64,000 bases of DNA from Bettongia penicillata ogilbyi. Lineage: Eukaryota > Chordata > Mammalia > Diprotodontia > Potoroidae. The stretch lies in the NCBI GenBank assembly GCA_023548195.1, contig JAJHZJ010000061.1, forward strand, positions 7,995,374-8,059,373, given 5' to 3'. Shown piece by piece: positions 56,611 through 64,000 of this stretch. A program made the translations under genes and the position numbers. The notes below the pieces were generated by a model. The model saw only the letters and a program-made list of their open reading frames with translations, did not search any database and had not been told where the DNA came from. Position 1 is the first letter of the stretch, and each line of letters begins with the position of its first letter.

Positions 56611-57914
56611 AGGGTCAGGAAGGAACCAGACTGGAATTCAAATGAGTAGAAATGAAAGGCTAGGTCGCCTCCCCAGCATCATATCTAACAGGCTGATGTG
56701 GAGAGCCAGGGTAAGAGTAGAGACTTAAAGCCAAGGAGATTTCTGCAAGAGGCATGCTACCCAGAATATTAGCTAATAACTGTTTATCATGTTCAATCTA
56801 CCTGCTCAAGGTCTCGGGCTTCTATAGCAACAGGATGAATTCTCTGTCTTGCTGTTGCCATAGTCAGAAGTCAGATCCACCATGCCCTAGCCAGTATGTT
56901 TTTTTTTTTTTATTTAAATTTTTTACATTCATTTTCACAAATTTTTGGGTTCCAAATTTTCTCCCCCTTTATCCCCTCCCCCCACCCCAATACCCCAAGC
57001 AATCCAATTTTCCCTATCTCCAATCTGCCCTCTCTTCTGTCATCTCTTCCTTCTCTTGTCTCCATCTTCTCCTTTCTCCTGTAGGGCCAGATGACTTTCT
57101 ATTCCTCCTTAACTGTATGTCTTCTTTCCTAGTTGCAACAACAATACTAAACAGTTGTTCCTAAAACTTTGAGTTCCAAATTCTCCTCATCCCTCCCTCC
57201 CCACCCATTCCCTTTGGGACAGCAGGCAATTCAATATAGGCCACATCTGTGTAGTTTTGCCAATGACCTCCCTGATAGTCGTGTTGTGTAAGACTAACTG
57301 GATTACCATCCCTCCTAACCTGCCCCTCATTGTTTCTCTTCTGTCTTTTGATCCTGTCCCTCCCCAAGTTTTGACTTCAAATTGCTCCCTCCTCCCCTTG
57401 CCCTCCCTTCCATCATCTCCCCCCTTGCAATATCTCTTTCTCCCCCACTTTCTTACACTGTAAGATAGGTTTTCATACCAAAATGAGTGTGCATTTCACT
57501 CCTTCGTCTAGTCAAATGTGATGAGGGTAAACTTCTTGTTTTTGTTTTTTTTTTTTTTCTCAGCTCTCCTCTTTTTTCCTCCACTAAGAAAAACTACCTG
57601 CCTCTTAAATGACATATAGTTACCCCCTTCCCTTTCCCTCCCCCTACATTTCTCTCTCACCATTTACCCTAGTTTCTTTTAAGGTATGGTCCCATCCTAT
57701 TCAGTTCAATCTGTGCTCTCTATCTCTGTATGTGTGTGCATGTGTGTATGTGTGTGCATGCGTGTACATGTGTATGTGTGGTCCCACCAACTACCCAGAT
57801 ACTGAAAAGTTTTAAGAGTTACAAATATTGTCTTTCCATGTAGGAATGTAAACATTTCACTCATGGTAAGTCCCTTAAGACTCCTCTTTGCTGTTTACTT
57901 TTTCATGCTTCTTC

Positions 57915-59021
57915 TCATTCCTGTGTTTGAAAGTCAAATTTTCTTTTCAGCTCTGGTTTTTTCATCAAGAATGATTGAAAGTCCTCTGTTTCATTGAAAG
58001 ACCATATTTTCCCTTGAAGTATTATACTCAGTTTAGCTGGGTAGGTGATTCTTGGTTTCAGTCCTAGTTCCTTTGCCTTCTGGAATATCCTATTCCACGC
58101 CCTTCGATCCCTTAATGTAGAAGCTGCTAGATCTTGGGTTATCCTGATTGTATTTCCACAGTACTGGAATTGTTTCTTTCTAGCTGCTTGTAAGATTTTT
58201 TCCTTGAGCTGGGAGTTCTGGAATTTGGCCACAATGTTCCTAGGAGTTTCTCTTTTTGGATCTCTTTCAGGTGGTGATCGATGGATTCTTTCAATACTTA
58301 TTTTGCCCTCTGGTTCTAGAATGTCAGGGCAGTTTTCCTTGATAATTTCATGCAAGATGATGTCTAGGCTCTTTTTTTGATCATGAGTTTCAGGTAGTCC
58401 CATAATTTTTAAATTGTCTCTCCTGGATCTATTTTCCAGGTCAGTTGTTTTTCCCATGAGATATTTCACATTCTCTTCCATTTTTTCATTCTTTTGGTTT
58501 TGTTTGGTGATTTCTTGGTTTCTCATAAAGTCATTAGACTCCATCTGTTCCATTCTAATTTTGAGAGAGCTATTAAATTCAGTGAGCTTTTGAGCCTCTT
58601 TTTCCATTTGGCTCATTCTGCTTTTGAAAGCATTCTTCTCCTCGTTGGCTTTTTGAACCTCCTTTGCCAATTGGGTGAGCCTATTTTTCAAGGTGTTAAT
58701 TTCCTCAGCATTTTTTTGGGTCTCCTTTACCAAGGTATTGACCTGTTTTTCATACTTTTCTTGCATCTCTCTCATTTCTCTTCCCAGTTTTTCCTCCACC
58801 TGTCTAACTTGCTTTTCAAAATCCTTTTTGAGCTCTTCCAGGGCCTGAGCCCACCCACCACCCCCCTGGGGTGTCTGGGGTACTGAGGCCCCACCCTCCA
58901 CGTCTTTCCCTGATGGTAAGAATACGTCCTCATCCTCGCCATCAGATCCGAAGGTCGGGATCATTTGCATTTGTTGGAAAAAACTCTCTAAAGTCTTATT
59001 TTTCTTCCCTTTTCTAGGCAT
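57915..59021 (-). CDS. Intact L1-type ORF1 protein (368 residues)
   Basis: Predicted RNA-binding, trimer-forming ORF1 protein of an L1-derived element; in L1 it packages the element's RNA into cytoplasmic particles. The sequence shows a basic N-terminus (about 1-9, MPRKGKKNK), an acidic patch (26-32), and a long heptad-rich coiled coil from about 60 to 195 (Lys/Glu/Gln-rich). The RNA-recognition domain begins near 197 with NRSRRDNLKIMGLPE and ends near 285. The C-terminal domain (286-355) includes RRAWNRIFQKAKELGLKPR and YPAKLSI. It is somewhat longer than primate L1 ORF1 proteins. The ATG at 59021 is the first in this frame and fits the basic start typical of the family. There is no stop or frameshift, unlike the copies at 32590 and 62570. 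Transcription would come from the GC-rich region just upstream. Whether it is expressed is unknown. Confidence 0.92.
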   Translation of the reverse strand: MPRKGKKNKTLESFFQQMQMIPTFGSDGEDEDVFLPSGKDVEGGASVPQTPQGGGGWAQALEELKKDFEKQVRQVEEKLGREMREMQEKYEKQVNTLVKETQKNAEEINTLKNRLTQLAKEVQKANEEKNAFKSRMSQMEKEAQKLTEFNSSLKIRMEQMESNDFMRNQEITKQNQKNEKMEENVKYLMGKTTDLENRSRRDNLKIMGLPETHDQKKSLDIILHEIIKENCPDILEPEGKISIERIHRSPPERDPKRETPRNIVAKFQNSQLKEKILQAARKKQFQYCGNTIRITQDLAASTLRDRRAWNRIFQKAKELGLKPRITYPAKLSIILQGKIWSFNETEDFQSFLMKKPELKRKFDFQTQE

Positions 59022-59871
59022 TTTCCCAGCCAGTTAACTTGTCTTCTGAGATTCCTTTCCACCCCCGCCTGGATCCGCCCAGCTAGTGCTTGTCCTCTGA
59101 GATTTAAATGGGCTTTCCTCCTGCTGGCTGTCAATCAGTGAGCTTTAGTTCAGGTGCTGGTGTGGGGCCCGGGCTGCCTCCGAGACTCTGATCCCTCAGG
59201 GGGGCTTTATGCAGAGACTCTCAAGAATGGAGCGGGTGTGGGCGGGGAGGGGGGCCTGCCTCCCAATCTCAGCTCCCCTGGGGGTCCCGAGCAGAAGCCT
59301 TCAGCAACAGAGCGGGGTGGGGGCAGGGCCGTCTTCCAGGCTCAGCTCCATCAGGTTTTATGCGGGAATCTTCCGTAATGAAGATCCTGCCTGCTGCTGG
59401 GGGATTCCTGAGTCCTGGGCCGCTGCCGCCTCAGCCCCAGCCGCCACCCACGCCTCTGCCGCCGCTTCCTGCCCCCGTCCCTGGCGCCGCCGCTTCCTCC
59501 CGAGGGGGCCCGAGTCACGGAGACGCCCCGCTTCCCCTCTCCTTCAGCCTGGCCTCTCTCACTGACCTGCTTCTGTGGGCGGAGGGACTTTCCCGGCTGC
59601 TTCAGCTTCCATCTCTGAAGCCTGCTTGGATCCGCTTCTCTGAGGCCTCGGCCAGGGCAGTGCTGGGGGTCGGGTTTACTCTCCGGGGCGCGCCGGACCC
59701 TGGGGACGGGTCCTCAGGGCTCCCTGGAACGGAAATCTCCTCCACTCTGCCTCTGCACACCTTGCACTCACCCAGAATCTATGGGGGACTCTTTCTACAC
59801 CAATTCCATGGGCTTTGGTTTCGGAGCTCGTAAATGTGCGTCCTTCTACTCCGCCATCTTGGCTCCGCCCC
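59022..59871 (-). promoter_or_regulatory. GC-rich, CpG-rich 5' region of HAL1 (probable internal promoter)
   Basis: Far richer in G+C and CpG than anything else in the window. The minus strand starts with CCAAGATGGCGG (59851-59862), a good YY1-type site placed within the first 21 bases of the element, as the YY1 site is in L1. Plus-strand open frames here (59154-59833) are antisense to this region and composition-driven. Confidence 0.65.
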
Positions 59872-59888
59872 CCCTAGCCAGTATGTTT
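59872..59888. repeat. HAL1 target-site duplication, right copy
   Basis: CCCTAGCCAGTATGTTT, identical to 56885-56901. Joining the two flanks gives continuous host sequence. Confidence 0.9.
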
Positions 59889-60149
59889 AAGCACAAAGAG
59901 GTCACTGACTTAATCATAGAAATTCCACAATTTTTATGTTTCTTTATAATTTGTAGATGTATAATCTTATATATTTAAATATATATTTGTGGATGCACAA
60001 CTTGTTATCACCTGCCTCTTTTTAAAAATAAGCCTAAGGTTTTATTTTATGTCAAAATGTAGGCAGCACTAGAGCCGTTATGACTGTACATTTTTCTAGA
60101 ACAGTTGCAAATGCTGATACCTTAATCCATCTGCTGGGGTGGGGAGAGG

Positions 60150-60415
60150 GGTTGAGCAAGCGCATATTAAATGCTTACTATGTCCCAGACATTGTTCTAA
60201 GACCTGTACAAATACTATCTCATTTAACCTTCACAACAAGCCTGTGAAGTAGGTATTATTAAGATTCCCATTTTATAACCGAGAAAACTGAGTCAGTAGC
60301 AGTTAAGTGACATGCCTAGATTTACATAGACAATTGATGTCAAAATCTGCACTTGAACCCATGTCAGCCTGGTTTTGAGGCTAACACACTATTCACAAGG
60401 CTATGTTGCCTTTCA
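60150..60415 (-). mobile_element. MIR-type CORE-SINE, antisense
   Basis: TTACTATGTCCCAGACATTG, CTATCTCATTTAACCTTCAC, CGAGAAAACTGAGTCAGTAG, and a diverged head to about 60413. Confidence 0.8.
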
Positions 60416-60628
60416 AAACAAAGCAGACACAAACCAAACACAAGTAATTTCAAGGGGAAAGCAATAGCAGTTGGGGGTGGTGGTGGTGGTTTGTAAATTA
60501 AGAATGATTTCATTAGGAAAACAATATTTTAATTGAACTTTTAAAAGACTCTTAATAAATTTAGCAGATACCATCCTGTTGGGTCTAACATGACAAAGGC
60601 ACCAATTTTTTTTCTCATGAAAAGTCAA
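60416..60628. other. Unassigned sequence
   Basis: A GGTGGT run near 60476; nothing else recognised. Confidence 0.4.
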
Positions 60629-60631
60629 TCA

Positions 60632-61728
60632 ACAAGCATTTATTAAGTGCCTACTATCTGCCAAGCACTGGGAATACACAGAAAGGCAAAAGATGGTTCC
60701 TGCTCTCAAAAAGCTCAGAATCTATTGGGAGGTAACATGCAAAAAATTTTGTGGAAATAAGATACATACAGGCTAAATTGTAAATAATCAACAGAGGCAA
60801 GGCACTAGAATTCAGAGGGAATTAGAAAAAGGTTTTCTTCTTAGCAATGCAAGGTACTAAGACAACTCCAAAAGGCTCTTGATGGAAAATGCTGTCCACA
60901 TCCAGAGAAAGAATTATGGAGTCTGAATGCAGATCAAAGCATACCATTTGCTCTCTCTCTTTTTTGTTTTGTTTTTTATCTTCTTTCTTGTGGTCCATTC
61001 CATTGGTTATAATTCTTCTTTACAATATGACTAATGTGAAAATATGCTTAATATGAATGTATACAAAGAGCTTATATCAGATTGTATATTGTCTTGGGAA
61101 GGGGGAGGGGAGAGAAGGGGAAAAAATTAGGAACTCCAAAGTTTGAATGTTGTAAACTAAAAATAAATAATTTAAAATTAGAAAAAGGCTTTCTATAGAA
61201 GGTGGGACTAGAAGGAGGCCAGGGAAGCCATGAGGCAGAGATCTGGAGGGAGAGCATTCCAGGAATAGGGAACAGTCAGTGAATGTACCTGGAGTCATGA
61301 GGTGGAGCGTCTTACTTGAGGGATAGCAAAGAGGATGGCATCACTGGACTGCAGAATGGTAGGGTGAGGCGGAAGATGTCAGGTATAAGAAGACTAGGAA
61401 GGTGTGGGAAAATGGAATATTATGAAGGACTCTAAATGTCAAACAAAATATTTTATATTTGATTCTGGAGATGAGAGGGAACCATTGGAGTTTATTGAAG
61501 AAGAGAGTGATATGGTCAGAAAGATTAATTTAACAGCTGAGTTGAAGATTGATTGCAGTGGGAAGAGATGTAAGGCATGGGAGACAAAATCATCCGGGAC
61601 TGAAGTAATGAGATTCTATGCTGGTGTGACTGCTGTATTAGGGGAGAGATGGTAGTGTAAGAGAGAAGTTACAAAAATAAAATCAACAGGACCTGGCAAT
61701 AGATCAGATACATAGTTTATGAAAAAGT
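60632..61728 (-). mobile_element. L2 3' region, antisense, split by L1
   Basis: Longest antisense L2: 60632-60838 (CAACAAGCATTTATTAAGTG, CTGCTCTCAAAAAGCTCAG) and 61176-61728 (AGAGCATTCCAGGAATAGG, GAAGGACTCTAAATGTC, CATTGGAGTTTATTGAAGAAG, TGACTGCTGTATTAGG). Frame 61404-61655 is a chance antisense frame. Confidence 0.8.
60839..61175 (+). mobile_element. L1 3' end, sense, 5'-truncated insertion
   Basis: TTAGCAATGCAAGGTACTAAG, TCCAGAGAAAGAATTATGGAG, TGACTAATGTGAAAATATGC and an A-rich end. Flanked by AATTAGAAAAAGGTTTTCT (60820-60838) and AATTAGAAAAAGGCTTTCT (61176-61194), an 18 of 19 target duplication. Confidence 0.9.
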
Positions 61729-62569
61729 AAGGAGGACAGAGCCAAAATGGCAGAGTAGAAACATGGACCTGCTCTAGCTCTCCACCCAAACCCCTCAAAA
61801 TACCTATAAAAATGACTCTGAACAAATTCTAGAGCAGCAGAAGTCACAAAATGAAAGAGTGAAACAGATTTCCAGACAAAGACAATCTGAAAGGCCAACA
61901 GGAGGGTGTCTATTGCACCAGGCTCAGAGTGGAGCCAGCACAGACGAAACTGGAGCAGGCCTCTGGGCACTGAATCATTGAAATGTGGTTTCCAGACTTC
62001 TCAACCTACAAACACCAAAGATAGCTTCAAAAGTCAGTGGAAAAGCTCTCCACTTGGGTGAGACAGGCACATGATGTGACTTTAGCCCTAGCCCCAGGGT
62101 GGCAGCAGCTACTACTGCAGTGCAGCTACTTCTGGAGCTCTCAGCCTACAGATGGTGGGGAGAATCAAGAGGCTGATCTGGGTCGCAGTCCTGGTGCAAG
62201 GAGGAACACTGGCATGGCTAAGCTGGTGGCAGTTGTGGAGAGGGAATCCAACTCACAGTTCTAGGGCAGAAAAGAGTTCTTGTGGTTGCTTGCAAACCAG
62301 AGCACAGGCCAGGAGAGGAGTAAACATCTCTCCTTTGATCATACCACTTTGGATGAGCTTAGAATTTACAAGTCCCTGGAGATATCTCTGAAAGCATCTG
62401 CACAAAGACCCTGAAACTGTGGACGGTGCACCCTCAACTTAACAAGGAGCTCAAAAACCAAGTAACTGACTAGGAAAATGATGAAAAGGCGGGGGGGGGG
62501 GGGAGATAAGACTACAGAAAGTTACTTTCTTGGTGAAAATATATTTTCTTATGATGAGGAAGATCAAAG

Positions 62570-63550
62570 CATACACCCAAAGAAGACAGCAAGAGCAAGG
62601 CTCCATTCAGTGCCTCCAAGAAAAATATGAAATGGTCTCGGGCCATGGAAGAGCTCAAAAAGAATTTTGAAAATCAAGTAAGGCAAGTAGAGGAAAAATT
62701 GGGAAGAGAAATGAGAGCAATCATGAAAAAATGAGTCAATAGTTTGCTAAAGGAGACCCAAAACTGCTGAAGAAAATTATACCTTTAAAAATAAACTAAC
62801 TCATGTGGCAAAAGAAGTCAGAAAAGTCAATAAGGAGAAGAATGCCTTAAAAAACAGAATTGGCCAAATGGAAAAGGAGATTCAAAAGCTCACTGAAGAA
62901 AATAATTCCTTCAAAATAAGAATGGAGGAAATGGAAGCTGATGACTTTATGAGAAATCAAGAAATTATAAAATAAAACCCAAAACTAGAAGACAATGTGA
63001 AATATCTCACTGGAAAACCAATGGACCTGGAAAATAGATCCAGGAGAGGCAATTTAAAAATTATTGATCTACCTGAAAATCATGATCATCCAAAGAGCCT
63101 AGACATCATCTTTCAAGAAATTATCAAGGAAAACTGCCCTGATATTCTAGAACCAGAGGGTAAATAGAAATGGAAAGAATCTACTGATCACCTCCTGAAA
63201 GAGATCCTGAAAGGAAAACTCCTAGGAATATTGCAGCCAAATTCCAGAGGTCCCAGATCAAAGAGAAAATATATTAAGCAGAAGCAATTCAAGTACTGTG
63301 GAAGCACAGTCAGGATAACACAGAATTTAGCAGCTTCTACACTAAGGGACTGAAGGGCTTGGAATATGATATTTCAGAGGTCAAAGGAGTTAGGATTAAA
63401 ACCAAGAATCACCTACCCAGCAAAACTGAGTATAATACTTCAAGGAAAAAATGGAATTGCAATGAAATAGAGGACTTCCAAGTATTTTGTTGTGAAGACC
63501 AGAGTTGAATAGAAAAACTGACTTTCAGATACAAGAATCAAGAGAAACAC
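62570..63550 (+). pseudogene. Decayed L1-type ORF1
   Basis: Corresponds to the intact 57915-59021 frame: coiled-coil part (EELKKNFENQVRQVEEKLGR-like at about 62650), the RNA-recognition block near 63030-63070 (NRSRRGNLKI-like), the C-terminal domain near 63290-63440, and the DFQIQE-like end at about 63525. In-frame stops (for example the TGA at about 62732 and TAA at about 62972) and shifts inactivate it. Confidence 0.8.
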
Positions 63551-63644
63551 AAAAAGGTAAATAGGAAAAAGAAGCCAGAAGGGACTCATTGCCGTTGAAC
63601 TGGTTACATTCCTACATGAAACAATGATATTTGTAACTCATAGA

Positions 63645-63830
63645 GGGAATATGCATATATATACATATATATAAACACATATAAAACATATTTAACATAT
63701 ATACACACATATATACACAGATATATGCATGTATATTATACACGTGTAAGTATGTGTATGTTTGTATGTATGTTTGTGTGTATATATGTGTCTATATATG
63801 TATGTCTAGAAAGACAGACAGACAGACAAA
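63645..63830. repeat. TA/CA/TG and GACA simple repeats
   Basis: Mixed ATAT, ACAC and GTAT dinucleotide-rich sequence ending in GACAGACAGACAGACA, inside the terminal element. Confidence 0.85.
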
Positions 63831-64000
63831 CAGAAGACATAGGATGAGCTGAATATGAAGGGAGGATACCTAAAAAATAAAATTAAGTATTGAGAGGAAT
63901 GTACTGGGAGAAAGAGAAAGGAAAAAGTAGAATGTAGTAAAGCATCTCACATAAAAGAGATAAGAAAGACAATGGAGAGGAAGAGGGGAAATAAGTGAGC

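Larger units (their letters stand above)
56902..59871 (-). mobile_element. Young complete HAL1-type half-LINE
   Basis: About 2.97 kb, minus strand. The 5' end starts GGGCGGAGCCAAGATGGCGG (near 59870). Order: GC-rich 5' untranslated region (59022-59871), intact ORF1 (57915-59021), 3' region of about 1 kb with CA and poly-purine runs (56912-57914), and an A-tail (56899-56911 as T). There is no ORF2, so no endonuclease or reverse transcriptase. Both sides carry the same 17-bp CCCTAGCCAGTATGTTT (56885-56901 and 59872-59888), a perfect target duplication. This is the HAL1 (half-L1) plan, thought to be mobilised by L1 ORF2 protein supplied from other copies. The lack of decay suggests recent insertion. 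Confidence 0.9.
61730..64000 (+). mobile_element. HAL1/L1-type element, sense, runs off the window
   Basis: Begins GGAGGACAGAGCCAAAATGG at 61731, the same 5' end as at 31722 and 59871. It then has the 5' untranslated region, a decayed ORF1, and a 3' region with TA/CA repeats (63645-63815), and is still continuing at 64000. Whether it has an ORF2 cannot be told. A G-run lies at 62491-62506. Confidence 0.8.

Noticed and set aside
58045..58886. Plus-strand frames of 111 and 130 residues
   Set aside because: Shadow frames opposite the intact ORF1.
59154..59833. Overlapping plus-strand frames of 74-157 residues in GC-rich DNA
   Set aside because: They are antisense to the HAL1 5' region; high GC makes stops rare. 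No domain seen.

Overview
The window looks like intergenic or intronic DNA from a marsupial. The evidence is its repeat content: L1 3' ends of the marsupial type, ORF1-only half-LINE (HAL1-type) elements, tRNA-headed CORE-SINEs resembling the WALLSI/WSINE group, SINEs with Mar1/RTE-type 3' tails, abundant MIR-type CORE-SINEs, and L2 and CR1/L3 LINE copies. The species cannot be fixed from the sequence. All family names come from recognition by eye, without a library search. I recognise no host protein-coding gene, rRNA, tRNA, CRISPR array or bacterial-type operon. The only long intact reading frame is a retrotransposon ORF1.

Layout. 1-3 kb: antisense L1 3' sequence and an unexplained LTR-like block. 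3.2-5.6 kb: an antisense L2 split by an antisense RTE-like LINE with broken reverse transcriptase frames. 6.5-16.5 kb: mainly MIR, L2 and CR1/L3 relics, plus a polypyrimidine tract, a GCT triplet run, and a small hAT-like transposon with terminal inverted repeats and an 8-bp target duplication inside a MIR. 16.6-28.9 kb: GGAA and CT microsatellites, a chain of sense L2 fragments, one possible single-span membrane peptide frame, and a second, inverted and internally deleted RTE-like copy. 28.9-30.7 kb: a decayed short-period satellite field, with an 8-bp unit surrounding a 10-bp unit. 31.7-36.2 kb: an old sense HAL1/L1-type element split by an LTR-like insertion. 37-56 kb: SINE and L2 relics, including a three-level nested insertion at 45.9-47.1 kb and a 94-bp block duplicated almost perfectly 1.9 kb apart. 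56.9-59.9 kb: a young, complete antisense HAL1-type element with an intact 368-residue ORF1, a poly(A) tail and a perfect 17-bp target duplication. 60.6-64 kb: an antisense L2 interrupted by an L1 3' end, then a third, degenerate ORF1-bearing element that runs off the window.

How it works together. The window is a record of LINE activity and of SINEs moved by LINE enzymes. The young HAL1-type element is the most striking object: it carries the RNA-binding ORF1 protein but no endonuclease or reverse transcriptase, so it presumably depends on ORF2 protein supplied by autonomous L1 copies elsewhere. The nested insertions give relative ages: L2 and MIR oldest, then RTE-like, tRNA-headed SINEs and L1, with the 56.9-59.9 kb HAL1 youngest.
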